DNA from: Herbidospora solisilvae
Lineage (GTDB): Bacteria; Actinomycetota; Actinomycetes; Streptosporangiales; Streptosporangiaceae
DNA length: 64,000 nt
Reading direction: 5' to 3'
NCBI RefSeq assembly: GCF_009901565.1
Contig: NZ_WXEW01000006.1
Location: 186,001-250,000, forward strand
Shown here: one piece after another, positions 1 to 8,373 of the stretch
How the letters are laid out: the number at the start of each line of letters is the position of its first letter
How positions within the stretch are numbered: the first letter of the stretch is position 1
The notes under the pieces: model-generated
What the model saw: the letters and a program-made list of their open reading frames with translations, nothing else
What the model was told of the DNA's origin: nothing
The model's database searches: none
Translations under genes and position numbers: made by a program

Positions 1-1
1 C

Positions 2-124
2 CCCGTGGACGTGGTCTTCGTCAACGATCCGGCCTCCGTCCGGGAGCCGCTGGGAGGATCGAGGCCCGACCGGACGACCCCCGCCGTCCTCCGTTCGGAC
101 GACAACCCGGTCGGCCGGTCGTAG
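2..124 (+). CDS. C-terminal fragment of an upstream protein, unidentified
   Basis: One frame stays open from the window edge to a TAG at 122-124, with almost every codon ending in G or C as in the real genes nearby. The visible tail begins PVDVVFVNDPASVREPLGG and ends NPVGRS. The family cannot be recognised from 40 residues. It lies upstream of the ABC operon on the same strand and is separated from it by a small hairpin. It could also be chance open frame, which is common in DNA this GC-rich. Confidence 0.45.
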   Translation, partial: PVDVVFVNDPASVREPLGGSRPDRTTPAVLRSDDNPVGRS

Positions 125-126
125 GT

Positions 127-145
127 CCCGTGGATCACGGGTTTT
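127..145 (+). terminator. Small hairpin followed by TTTT
   Basis: CCCGTG-GAT-CACGGG is followed at once by TTTT, just after the TAG at 122-124. The 6-bp stem and short T run look like a weak intrinsic terminator for the upstream gene. It sits only 16 nt before the ABC ATPase start, so it could instead be an operator or part of that gene's leader. Confidence 0.4.
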
Positions 146-160
146 CGCGACATTTGATCC

Positions 161-991
161 ATGACGACAGCGATCCACGTTCGCGGCCTGACCAAGCGTT
201 ACGGTGAGGTCCAGGCCGTCGGGGGCCTGGACCTCGACATACACACCGGCGAGGTGTTCGCCATCCTCGGCCCCAACGGCGCCGGGAAGTCCACCACGGT
301 GGAGATCCTCGAGGGCTACCGCAAGCGCGACGGCGGCGAGGTCTCCGTGCTCGGCGTCGATCCGGGCCACGCGACGAGCGCGTGGCGGGCCAGGGTCGGC
401 ATCGTGCTGCAGACCGCCAACGACGCCGCCGAGCTCACCGTCCGTGAGACGGTCCGCCACTTCGCCCGCTACTACCCGCACAGCAAGGACCCCGACGAGG
501 TCATCGCCAAGGTCGGGCTGAGCGAGAAGGCCGGGGCCCGCATCCGCCAGCTCTCCGGCGGCCAGCGCCGGAGGGTCGACGTCGCCCTGGGCATCGTCGG
601 GCGTCCCGAACTGGTCTTCCTCGACGAGCCCACGACCGGCTTCGACCCGGAGGCCCGCCGGCAGTTCTGGGACCTGATCAGGTCGCTGGCCGCCGAGGGC
701 ACCACGATCGTGCTGACCACCCACTACCTCGACGAGGCCGAGGCGCTCGCCGACCGGGTCGCGGTCATCGCGAAGGGCCGCATCGTCGCCGAGGGCACCC
801 CTCACACGCTGGGCGGGCGGGCCACCGCCAGCGCCCGGGTCACGTGGGCCGACGGCTACGCCGAGACCGACACCCCCACCGCGCTGGTGCGCACCCTCGC
901 CGAGAAGTACGACGGCGAGATCCCCGGCCTGCAGATCGTGCGGCCCTCACTCGAAGACGTCTACCTGGACCTGATCGGGGGCACGGAATGA
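161..991 (+). CDS. ABC transporter ATP-binding protein (drug/antibiotic export type)
   Basis: A 276-residue cytoplasmic ATPase that would drive a membrane exporter. Visible motifs are Walker A GPNGAGKST (about residues 38-46), the ABC signature LSGGQRRRVDVALG (about 132), Walker B LVFLDEPTTGFDP (about 152) and the switch histidine in LTTHYLDEAE. The layout matches the DrrA/CcmA-like single-domain ATPases. Its stop overlaps the permease start as ATGA, so the two are translationally coupled. A histidine kinase and response regulator follow in the same direction, so the exporter is probably controlled by that pair. The substrate cannot be deduced. Confidence 0.93.
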   Translation: MTTAIHVRGLTKRYGEVQAVGGLDLDIHTGEVFAILGPNGAGKSTTVEILEGYRKRDGGEVSVLGVDPGHATSAWRARVGIVLQTANDAAELTVRETVRHFARYYPHSKDPDEVIAKVGLSEKAGARIRQLSGGQRRRVDVALGIVGRPELVFLDEPTTGFDPEARRQFWDLIRSLAAEGTTIVLTTHYLDEAEALADRVAVIAKGRIVAEGTPHTLGGRATASARVTWADGYAETDTPTALVRTLAEKYDGEIPGLQIVRPSLEDVYLDLIGGTE

Positions 992-1785
992 CCGCCACAC
1001 TGAACATCGGCCTGGCCCGCGCGTCGCTGGAGACCAAGCTCTTCTTCCGCCAGCGCGACGCCGTCATCTTCACCTTCTCCTTCCCGATCATCCTGCTGGT
1101 CCTGTTCGGGTCGATCTTCGAGGGCGACCTGGAGGGCACCGGCATCACGGTCGCCCAGCTCTACTCGGCCGGCCTGATCGGCGCGGGCGTGATGGGCGTG
1201 GCGTTCCAGAACCTCGCGATCGGCATCGCCATCGACCGCGACGACGGCACGCTGAAGCGCCTGGCGGGCACGCCGATGCCGCGCGCGGCCTACTTCGTCG
1301 GGAAGCTGGTCAGCTCGCTGGTGCTCGCGGTGATCGAGGTGGCGCTGCTGCTGGCGGTCGCGGTGCTCCTGTTCGACCTCGAACTTCCCACCGACCCCGC
1401 CCGGTGGGCGACACTGGCCTGGGTGCTCACGCTCGGCCTGGCCGGCGCGGCCCTCCTGGGGATCGCGGTGAGCAGCCTGCCGCGCAACGCCAAGAGCGCC
1501 GCCGCGGTGGTCTCCATGCCCTACGTGCTGCTCCAGTTCATCTCCGGTGTCTACATCCCCTTCACGGAGCTTCCCTCATGGCTGAACGACGTCGCGGCGA
1601 TCTTCCCGCTGAAGTGGATGTGCCAGGGTCTGCGGTCGGTGTTCCTGGGCGACGCGGGGGCGGCGCTGGAACTGACGGGGTCCTACGAGCTGCCGAAGGT
1701 GGCGCTGGTGCTGGGGCTCTGGCTGGTGGGCGGGCTGGTGCTCTGCCTGGCGACGTTCCGGTGGACCAACCGCGGCGAAGGCTGA
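988..1785 (+). CDS. ABC-2 type transporter permease
   Basis: A 265-residue membrane protein with about six hydrophobic segments and the ABC-2 architecture: an N-terminal cytoplasmic helix, TM1 around FTFSFPIILLVLFGSIF, a loop with DRDDGTLKRLAGTP typical of DrrB-like permeases, then five more TMs. The start chosen is the ATG overlapping the stop of the ATPase. An in-frame start further upstream would run inside the ATPase gene. It presumably dimerises and pairs with the preceding ATPase to export a lipophilic compound. The kinase gene follows after 8 nt. Confidence 0.9.
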   Translation: MTATLNIGLARASLETKLFFRQRDAVIFTFSFPIILLVLFGSIFEGDLEGTGITVAQLYSAGLIGAGVMGVAFQNLAIGIAIDRDDGTLKRLAGTPMPRAAYFVGKLVSSLVLAVIEVALLLAVAVLLFDLELPTDPARWATLAWVLTLGLAGAALLGIAVSSLPRNAKSAAAVVSMPYVLLQFISGVYIPFTELPSWLNDVAAIFPLKWMCQGLRSVFLGDAGAALELTGSYELPKVALVLGLWLVGGLVLCLATFRWTNRGEG

Positions 1786-1793
1786 GGTCCTTC

Positions 1794-2990
1794 ATGGGCA
1801 GGCGGCCCGAGGTGCGGGCCGCCTTCCCCGAGGAGACCAACGCCTGGGAGTCCTTCCGCGGCTGGGAGATCCTGTTCGGCCTGGCCTGGACGACGGCCCT
1901 CCTCTTCGTCGTGTACGAGGAGGAGGCCTCCCCCGTGGAACGGGCCGTCACCATCGGCCTCATGCTCAGCTGCGCGGCCGCCTACCTGCTCATGGGCCGC
2001 AAGCTGATCATCGGCGACGAGGAGGACAGCCCCCGGGCGATCCTCTACATCGCCCTGCTCTGCCTGGCGTTCATCCCGGCGACGCTGATCGTGCCGAACG
2101 CGTCGTTCGGTCTGTTCACGTTGTGCCCGCAGGTGTTCATGCTGCTCAGCGGCCGGCTGGCCGCCGCGGCGGTGGTGCTGCTCAACATGTCCCCGGCCTT
2201 GTGGTTCATCCGGCAGACCGACCTGGCCGTCCCCGACCTGGTCAGGTTCACCGGCACCACCCTGATCGCGATGACCTTCTCGCTGGTGTTCGGGCCGTGG
2301 ATAACACGGATCATCCGCCAGAGCGCCGAGCGGGCCGACCTGATCCGGCAGCTGGAGGCGAGCAGGGCCGAGGTCGAACGGTTGTCGATCGAGAAGGGCG
2401 CGCTGACCGAGCGCGAACGGCTCGCCGGGGAGATCCACGACACGATCGCCCAGGGGTTCACCAGCATCATCATGCTCATCCAGGCCGCGCAGGCCGGTCG
2501 CGACCCGGCGCGGCATCTGGGTCTGGCCGTGCAGACGGCCCGGGAGAACCTGGCTGAGGCCCGCGCGCTGGTCGCGGCGCTCAGCCCGGCGCCGCTCGAC
2601 GGCTCCACCCTCGACGACGCGCTGCGGCGGCTCTCGCTGCGGTTGTCGGAGGAGATCGGCGTGGAGGTGACGCACGCGGTCGAGGGCGAGTCGCGCAAGC
2701 TGCCGCCGAGCAGCGAGGTCGTGCTGATCAGGACGACCCAGGAGGCGCTGGCCAACATCCGCAAGCACGCCGGGGCGTCCTCGGTCCGGGTCGTGGTGGG
2801 ATATGGCCGTAATGACGTCACTTTGACCGTCGCGGACGACGGCGTCGGCTTCGATCCGGCCGCCTCCAACGGGTTCGGGCTGCGCGGCATGCGCGCCCGG
2901 ATCGAACAGCAGGGCGGGCGCCTGGACGTCGTCAGCGCGCCCGGAGAAGGGGCGTCGCTGAACGTGACGCTGCCGATGGGAGAGAGATGA
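1794..2990 (+). CDS. Sensor histidine kinase, NarL/DesK-type (HisKA_3)
   Basis: A 398-residue kinase. Residues 25-170 hold about five or six TM helices. A linker helix (175-205) leads to the dimerisation helix with ERLAGEIHDTIAQGF, the phospho-acceptor being His215. The C-terminal HATPase_c domain has the N box (EALANIRKHAG), VADDGVGFD and GFGLRGMRARIE. The start ATG lies 8 nt after the permease stop; longer in-frame starts fall inside the permease. It overlaps the response regulator by 4 nt. No periplasmic sensor domain of note is visible, so it probably senses the membrane or its ABC partner. Confidence 0.92.
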   Translation: MGRRPEVRAAFPEETNAWESFRGWEILFGLAWTTALLFVVYEEEASPVERAVTIGLMLSCAAAYLLMGRKLIIGDEEDSPRAILYIALLCLAFIPATLIVPNASFGLFTLCPQVFMLLSGRLAAAAVVLLNMSPALWFIRQTDLAVPDLVRFTGTTLIAMTFSLVFGPWITRIIRQSAERADLIRQLEASRAEVERLSIEKGALTERERLAGEIHDTIAQGFTSIIMLIQAAQAGRDPARHLGLAVQTARENLAEARALVAALSPAPLDGSTLDDALRRLSLRLSEEIGVEVTHAVEGESRKLPPSSEVVLIRTTQEALANIRKHAGASSVRVVVGYGRNDVTLTVADDGVGFDPAASNGFGLRGMRARIEQQGGRLDVVSAPGEGASLNVTLPMGER

Positions 2991-3604
2991 TCCGGCTCAT
3001 GATCGTCGACGATCACCCCGTGGTCCGCGAGGGCCTGCGCGGGATGATCGACGGCCATGAAGGCATCACCGTGGTCGGCGAGGCCGGCTCGGGCGACGAG
3101 GCCGTCGTCCGGGCCCGCGACCTCACGCCCGACGTGGTGCTGATGGACCTGCGCATGCCCGGCGGCGACGGCGTGGGCGCGACCAGCCGGATCCTCGTGG
3201 GGCAGCCGGGCGTCCGGGTGATCGTGCTGACCACGTACGAGACCGATCAGGACATCGTGCGGGCCGTCGAGGCGGGCGCGGCCGGTTACCTGTTGAAGGA
3301 CACCTCGCGCGCCGATCTGCTGGGCGCGATCAAGGCCGCCGCGCGGGGCGAGACGGTGCTCTCCCCCAGCGTGGCGACCAGGCTGGTGACGCGAATGAGA
3401 GCGCCCGTAATCGAGTCGCTGTCACCCCGGGAGACCGAGGTACTGTCTTTGGTGGCGCGCGGACTGACCAACGCCGAGATCGGGCGGGAGTTGTTCATCA
3501 GCGAGACCACCGTGAAGACCCACCTGCTGCGGGTGTTCGGCAAGCTGGGCGTCTCCGACCGCACCGCCGCCGTCACCACCGCGCTCAACCGGGGTCTGCT
3601 TTAG
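2987..3604 (+). CDS. Two-component response regulator, NarL/LuxR family
   Basis: A 205-residue transcription factor. The receiver domain (1-120) has acidic residues DD at 8-9, the phospho-acceptor Asp54 in VLMDLRMPG, and the conserved Lys in GYLLKDTS. A LuxR helix-turn-helix occupies about 140-200 (LSPRETEVLSLVARGLTNAEI, TTVKTHLLRVFGKLGV). It overlaps the kinase gene by 4 nt, so it is the cognate regulator and probably activates the ABC operon in response to the kinase. Confidence 0.94.
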   Translation: MIRLMIVDDHPVVREGLRGMIDGHEGITVVGEAGSGDEAVVRARDLTPDVVLMDLRMPGGDGVGATSRILVGQPGVRVIVLTTYETDQDIVRAVEAGAAGYLLKDTSRADLLGAIKAAARGETVLSPSVATRLVTRMRAPVIESLSPRETEVLSLVARGLTNAEIGRELFISETTVKTHLLRVFGKLGVSDRTAAVTTALNRGLL

Positions 3605-3622
3605 TGGCGTCCGATAACCAAC

Positions 3623-3652
3623 TTGCATAAAAGAAGCTAATTTCCCGATACT
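3623..3652 (+). promoter_or_regulatory. Possible sigma-70-like promoter upstream of the TetR gene
   Basis: This intergenic gap is clearly A/T-richer than its surroundings. TTGCAT and GATACT are separated by 18 bp, about 65 bp upstream of the TetR start. The spacing is right, but the hexamers are only moderate matches and there is no independent support. Confidence 0.35.
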
Positions 3653-3716
3653 TCCGTTAAAAAGATCTTGCGTCCATAATGGTGCCTTCTGGGGGGCCGG
3701 ACGGCGAGGTGAAACG

Positions 3717-4322
3717 GTGACGGGACGAGAATATCGGGGGATGTCGGCGGCCGAACGGGTCGCCGACCGCCGGGAGCGGCTCATCAACGCCGCTTACGGC
3801 CTGTTCGCCAATCCCGGCTTCCACGCGACGACGATCGAGCGGCTCTGCTCGACCGCCCACATCTCCAACCGGGCGTTCTACGAGTGCTTCTCCGGCCGCG
3901 AGGAGCTGATGCGGGCCGTCTACGAACGCTGCGTCGACGACACCCTGAACGCGGTGGGCGCCGCCATCGAGAACGCCCCGCCCACCCTGGAAGGCCGCAT
4001 CGTCGCCGGCATCACCGAGTACGTGCGCTACGTGACGCTCGACGTGCGCCGCGCCCGCATCATGCACTTAGAGGTGCGCCGCGCGGGCGACGTGCTGTCG
4101 GGGTCGCGGCAGAAGGCGGTCGCCGGGTTCACCCACATGATCGAGAGCTCGCTCAAGGGGCTCCAGGAAGAGCTGCCCGCCGAGCTCCACCTGCTGGCGC
4201 TGGCCTTGATAGGGGCGCTCACGGAGCTGCTCATCGAATGGGTCCTGTCGGACGACCGGCCGGAGAAGGACCTGCTGGTCGCCACCGCCGTCCACGTGTT
4301 CCGGCGGTCGTTCCAGGCCTGA
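3717..4322 (+). CDS. TetR/AcrR family transcriptional regulator
   Basis: A 201-residue protein. The N-terminal TetR helix-turn-helix is at about 18-65 (RERLINAAYGLFANPGFHATTIERLC, then HISNRAFYECFSGREEL). A helical ligand and dimerisation domain follows. The GTG start at 3717 has a GAGGTG ribosome site at a suitable distance; an internal ATG at 3741 is the alternative. It stands alone between two inward-facing transporter/two-component modules, so it may regulate one of them, but no operator could be tied to it. Confidence 0.88.
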   Translation: MTGREYRGMSAAERVADRRERLINAAYGLFANPGFHATTIERLCSTAHISNRAFYECFSGREELMRAVYERCVDDTLNAVGAAIENAPPTLEGRIVAGITEYVRYVTLDVRRARIMHLEVRRAGDVLSGSRQKAVAGFTHMIESSLKGLQEELPAELHLLALALIGALTELLIEWVLSDDRPEKDLLVATAVHVFRRSFQA

Positions 4323-4332
4323 CCGCGCATCC

Positions 4333-4376
4333 GCGGTCCCTGGCCCACCTGTAGTAGGGAGCGGGCCAGGGACCGC
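4333..4376. terminator. Strong inverted repeat between convergent genes
   Basis: GCGGTCCCTGGCCC (4333-4346) and GGGCCAGGGACCGC (4363-4376) form a perfect 14-bp stem with a 16-nt loop. It starts 10 nt after the TetR stop and lies before the convergent response-regulator gene. There is no T run, so it would act as a GC-type bidirectional stop or mRNA-end stabiliser. Confidence 0.6.
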
Positions 4377-4479
4377 AATATGTGAACACCGGGACCGGCG
4401 CCCCGGAGCGGGCGAAACGAGATCACGTTCCGTAGTCACACCATGACACAGAAAGCCGCCACGGGCCCGGAACGACCCG

Positions 4480-5073
4480 TCAGATCCAGCCCATGTCCTG
4501 AGCCGTCCGGATCGCCCCGATCCGGTTGACCGCGCCCAGCTTGGCGATCGCGTTGGACAGGTAGTTGCGCACCGTGCCCTCGCTGAGGTGCAGCGACGCG
4601 GCGATCTCGCTCACCGACGCGCCCGAGGCGGCCAGCGCGAGCGCGTCGCGTTCGCGCTCGGTCAGCGGCGACTCCCCGGCCATCATCGCCGAGGCGGCCA
4701 TCTCGGGATCGAGGTAACGGCCGCCGGCGTGCACCTTCCGGATCGCGGCGGCCAGTTCCTCGGCGGAGGCGTCCTTGGGGACGAAGCCGCGCACCCCCGC
4801 GGCCAGCGCGCGCCGCAGGTAGCCGGGGCGGCCGAAGCTGGTGAGGATCAGCATCGCCTGGCCGGGCATCGACTCGGCGACGGTCAGGCCGTCCATGCCG
4901 GGCATCTCGACGTCGAGCACGAGCACGTCGGGCCGGTGCTCGGCCACGGCGGGCCCCACGAGGTCGCCCCTGCCGACCTGGACCACGACGGTGATGTCGG
5001 GCTCCAGGTCGAGCAGGGTGGCGATGGCCTGCCTGATGAGCTGCTGATCGTCGGCCAGCAGGACTCTGATCAC
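4480..5073 (-). CDS. Two-component response regulator, NarL/LuxR family
   Basis: A 197-residue protein. The receiver domain has DD at 8-9, Asp54 in VLVLDVEMPG, and the Lys in GFVPKDAS. The LuxR helix-turn-helix is at about 130-190 (LTERERDALALAASGASVSEIA, EGTVRNYLSNAIAKLGAVNR). Its start overlaps the stop of the upstream kinase gene by 4 nt, so the two are a cognate pair. It resembles DesR-like regulators that often control neighbouring ABC exporters. Confidence 0.94.
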   Translation of the reverse strand: MIRVLLADDQQLIRQAIATLLDLEPDITVVVQVGRGDLVGPAVAEHRPDVLVLDVEMPGMDGLTVAESMPGQAMLILTSFGRPGYLRRALAAGVRGFVPKDASAEELAAAIRKVHAGGRYLDPEMAASAMMAGESPLTERERDALALAASGASVSEIAASLHLSEGTVRNYLSNAIAKLGAVNRIGAIRTAQDMGWI

Positions 5074-6266
5074 GGCCGGCCCGCCAGCGCGGGTTCCTTC
5101 GCCGTCGGCGCGACCGCCCGCAGGACGAAACCGCCCTTCCTGTCGGGCTCGGCCGTCAGCTTCCCGCCGACGGCGCCGAGCCGTTCGGCCAGCCCGGCCA
5201 GGCCGCTGCCCTCGCCGTTCTTGACGGCGTCCTTCTGCACGCCGTTGTTGCGCACCTCCAGGATCGTCTCCTCCGGCGTGAGCCGCAGGGTGATCTCGCA
5301 GGTGGTGGCGGTGCTGTGGCGGAGCACGTTGGTGACGGCCTCGCGGACCACCCAGGCGAACACCGGGGCGGTCTCGCCGGGGGCGTCGCGGTAGGGCAGC
5401 TTGAGGTCGCAGGTGATGCCGGCCGCCTCCAGCACCCCCCGCACGCTGGCCAGTTCGGCGGCCAGGTCGAGCTGGCGATACCCCTTGACGGCCTCGCGCA
5501 GCTCGCGCAGGGCGGTGCGGGCCAGGCCGCGCACCTCGGCCATCTCGGCGCTCGCCGGGCTGTCGCCGCCGAGCCGGACGGCCAGTTCGCTCTTGACCGC
5601 GATGGCCGAGAGCTGGTGCCCGACCAGGTCGTGGAGGTCACGGGCGAACCGCAGGCGCTCCTCGGCGACCGCCAGGCGGGCCTGCGCCTCGCGGCCCTCG
5701 TGGGCCTCCTCGGCGATGTGCCAGATCCACACCCACAGGCGGTTGGCCCAGGGCAGCGTCCCGCACATGAGGGCGGTGTAGAGGAAGGAGCCGACGACGA
5801 TCCCGGCCCGGGTGGCCGGGTCGGTCTCGGCCGTGAACTCGATCATCCGATAGGCGTTGAGCGGCCACATCACCACCAGGGTGGTGACCGCCATGATCCA
5901 GGCGGTGCGGGCCCGCACCCCGACCGAGGCGACCGACAACCAGGCGAAGGAGACGAACGACCACGAGGTCGGGGCGCCGGTGCCGAGGACCGCCACCACC
6001 ACCGCGATGCCGGCGCCGGCCACCAGCTCACGCTGGGCGTAGCGCCGGTCGAGGATGGCTCTGGTGACGCGGAGGAACAGCACGCTGAACACGACGAGGA
6101 GGGCCACCGAGGGGCCGAGCCGCCACCACTCGACCGGCCCGGCCTCCTGCTCCGCGAGCAGGCCGATGCCGAGGACGAACCAGACCAGCCCAAGAGTCGT
6201 GTTGAGCGTCCAGTAGACGACTCGCCGGACTCTTTTGATCGCTTTGTCCATCATGGCCTGCCCCAT
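5070..6266 (-). CDS. Sensor histidine kinase, DesK-type (HisKA_3)
   Basis: A kinase of up to 398 residues. There are about six TM helices between residues 15 and 180, then the phospho-acceptor His212 in RFARDLHDLVGHQLSAIA, and a C-terminal HATPase_c domain (REAVTNVLRHS, GSGLAGLAERL). The start is uncertain: the ATG at 6266 or the tandem ATGs at 6254/6251 (MMDKAIKR) could be used. It follows the NatB-like permease by 10 nt, so ABC pair, kinase and regulator form one operon. Such DesK-like kinases often sense membrane state. Confidence 0.92.
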   Translation of the reverse strand: MGQAMMDKAIKRVRRVVYWTLNTTLGLVWFVLGIGLLAEQEAGPVEWWRLGPSVALLVVFSVLFLRVTRAILDRRYAQRELVAGAGIAVVVAVLGTGAPTSWSFVSFAWLSVASVGVRARTAWIMAVTTLVVMWPLNAYRMIEFTAETDPATRAGIVVGSFLYTALMCGTLPWANRLWVWIWHIAEEAHEGREAQARLAVAEERLRFARDLHDLVGHQLSAIAVKSELAVRLGGDSPASAEMAEVRGLARTALRELREAVKGYRQLDLAAELASVRGVLEAAGITCDLKLPYRDAPGETAPVFAWVVREAVTNVLRHSTATTCEITLRLTPEETILEVRNNGVQKDAVKNGEGSGLAGLAERLGAVGGKLTAEPDRKGGFVLRAVAPTAKEPALAGRP

Positions 6267-6276
6267 CTTAGGTGGG

Positions 6277-7386
6277 TCACTTCGTGCGGAGAACCTCGGA
6301 GACCTTCAACCGCCTGCCGGTACGCAGCACCGCGCGCTCATAGATGCGCCCGCCCACCATCAGCACCGCCGCGACCGCGACGACCATGAGGGCGCCCGAC
6401 AGCAGGATCGCCCAGAGGGCCACGTCCGAGGCGGCCATCCGCACGGGCATGACCATCGAGGAGAACGGCGGCACGAACGAGAGGATCTCCGACACCGGGT
6501 GCCCGGGGTTGGCCGAGGCGAAGAACGACACCCCGTACGAGATCAGGAAGAGCAGCATCATCGGCTGCAGCACGTTGCCGACCTCCTCCTGCCGCGACAC
6601 CAGGGACGCGAGCGACCCGGCGAGGACGGCGAAGAAGGCGTAACCGAGAATCCACCAGACCACGGCGTTGACCACGATGCCGGCCATCCCGGGCGGGAAG
6701 TCGGCGGCGAACCCCGAGAGGAACGCGCCGACGAGCCCGGCCGCCACCACCGCCACGAGGTTGATGAACCCGACGACGCCGAGCCCGAGGATCTTGCCGC
6801 CGAGCAGTTGCCACGGCCTGATCGAGATGAGCAGGATCTCGACGATCCGGCTGCCCTTCTCCTCCACCACGCCCATGGCGACGGTCATGACCGCACTTAT
6901 GATCATGAAGAACAGCAGCAGCACGACCACGTTCGCGATGCCCTGCCGGGCCGCCTCATAGCGGGTGTCGGCCCCGACCGACTGGACCTGAAGCGGCGTC
7001 ACGGTCACCCCGGCCGCGCCGATCTGCGCCTCCCGGTTCGCGCTCTGCAGCAGCAGCCCGAGCTCGTCGTCGATCTCGCCGTTGGTCAGCACCCGCGTAC
7101 CGTCGACGAGCGCGACGTCGACGTCGCCGTCAAGGACCGCCGTCGTGGCGGCCCGCTCGTCGGGATAGGTCTTCCACGTGATCTTCGCCTCGGGGGCGAG
7201 CGCCTGGACGGCCAGTTCCTGACCGCCAACCCGGCCGAGGTTGTACTCGTCGGGCCCGCCGAACAGCTTGGGCGCGAACGCGATGCCACCGACCAGCAGC
7301 GCCGAGACGATCAGGCCGATGACGAACGCCCGCGTTCTGACCTGGGTGCGGATCTCCCGCCCGGCCACCATCAACAGACCGTTCAC
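6277..7386 (-). CDS. ABC transporter permease, NatB-like (ABC-2 family)
   Basis: A 369-residue membrane protein. An N-terminal TM (about 22-40) is followed by a large extracytoplasmic loop of about 130 residues and a C-terminal bundle of five or six TMs that begins near IANVVVLLLFFMIISAVMTVAMGVVEEKGSRIVEILL. The E-E-K-G-S-R-x-x-E-x-L-L signature is characteristic of NatB/YhaP-type permeases. It overlaps the ATPase gene by 4 nt. A role in sodium or antimicrobial-peptide efflux is known for the family but cannot be fixed here. Confidence 0.9.
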   Translation of the reverse strand: MNGLLMVAGREIRTQVRTRAFVIGLIVSALLVGGIAFAPKLFGGPDEYNLGRVGGQELAVQALAPEAKITWKTYPDERAATTAVLDGDVDVALVDGTRVLTNGEIDDELGLLLQSANREAQIGAAGVTVTPLQVQSVGADTRYEAARQGIANVVVLLLFFMIISAVMTVAMGVVEEKGSRIVEILLISIRPWQLLGGKILGLGVVGFINLVAVVAAGLVGAFLSGFAADFPPGMAGIVVNAVVWWILGYAFFAVLAGSLASLVSRQEEVGNVLQPMMLLFLISYGVSFFASANPGHPVSEILSFVPPFSSMVMPVRMAASDVALWAILLSGALMVVAVAAVLMVGGRIYERAVLRTGRRLKVSEVLRTK

Positions 7387-8261
7387 GCCACTGCCTCCCT
7401 GAAGATCTCGACCAGCGTGGGCCGCTCGACGCCGAAGAACTCGACGTGGCCCGCTTCGACGGCCCTCCGCAGGACCGCCTGGTCGTCACCCCCGACGACC
7501 GTCAGCACGTCGCGGTCGCCGTCCTTGCTCAGCTCACCCGGCAGGCCGTCGGCCCAGCCCGGCTTGGGCTCGCGGACGACCACCCGCAGCCGCCGCCCCT
7601 CGGCGTCGCGCAGCTCGTCGACCGTCCCGCTCGCCACCATGCTCCCGGCCGAGACGATCCCGACGGCGTCGCAGAGCCGCTCGACCAGTTCGAGCTGGTG
7701 GCTGGAGAAGATGACCGGCACGCCCCCGCGCGCCCGCTCGTGCAGCACCTCGGCCAGCACGTCGACCGCGATCGGGTCGAGCCCCGAGAACGGCTCGTCG
7801 AGGATGAGCAGCTCCGGGTCGTGGATGAGGGCGACGGCGAGCTGCACCCGCTGCTGGTTGCCGAGCGAGAGCGACTCGACGGTGTCGTTGACCCGCTCGG
7901 TCAGCCCGAGCCGCCCGATGAGCGCGTCCCGCGCCTTGCCGACCGCCCCCGCGTCGAGCCCGTGCAGCCGCCCGAAGTAGTCGATCTGCTCCCCGACCCG
8001 CATCTTCTGGTAGAGCCCGCGCTCCTCCGGCATGTAGCCGAAGGTCCGCCGCTCGGCGAAGGTCAGCGGACGCCCGTTCCAGATCACCTCGCCCTCGTCG
8101 GCCTGGAGGACGCCCATGACGATGCGCATCGTCGTCGTCTTGCCGGCCCCGTTGGCGCCCACGAAGCCGAACATCTGCCCGGCGGGGACCGCGAAGCTCA
8201 CCCCGTCGAGGGCCACCTTCCCGGCCCCGAACACCTTGCGCAAACCCCTGATCTCCAACAT
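7383..8261 (-). CDS. ABC transporter ATP-binding protein, NatA-like
   Basis: A 292-residue ATPase. It has Walker A GANGAGKTT (about 34-42), the Q loop near FGYMPEERGLY (a form typical of NatA/YhaQ proteins), the signature LSLGNQQRVQLA, Walker B LLILDEPFSGLDP and a SSHQLELVE switch region. The C-terminal 75 residues form an accessory domain usual in this group. It is first in the minus-strand operon ATPase-permease-kinase-regulator. The divergent adenosyltransferase gene starts 112 bp away, so promoters for both probably share that gap. Confidence 0.92.
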   Translation of the reverse strand: MLEIRGLRKVFGAGKVALDGVSFAVPAGQMFGFVGANGAGKTTTMRIVMGVLQADEGEVIWNGRPLTFAERRTFGYMPEERGLYQKMRVGEQIDYFGRLHGLDAGAVGKARDALIGRLGLTERVNDTVESLSLGNQQRVQLAVALIHDPELLILDEPFSGLDPIAVDVLAEVLHERARGGVPVIFSSHQLELVERLCDAVGIVSAGSMVASGTVDELRDAEGRRLRVVVREPKPGWADGLPGELSKDGDRDVLTVVGGDDQAVLRRAVEAGHVEFFGVERPTLVEIFREAVA

Positions 8262-8373
8262 GGCACCATCCTGGCTTTACCCGCCGATGACGCGTAGACG
8301 TGGATATCAGCGGCTTGCCGGGGATTCCGCAGCCGATCGGGATGACATTTGCCACATGGCTACGCTTGGCCGC

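Noticed and set aside
8262-8373. Cobalamin riboswitch upstream of the adenosyltransferase
   Set aside because: The gap is only 112 bp, and no B12-box-like sequence was seen.
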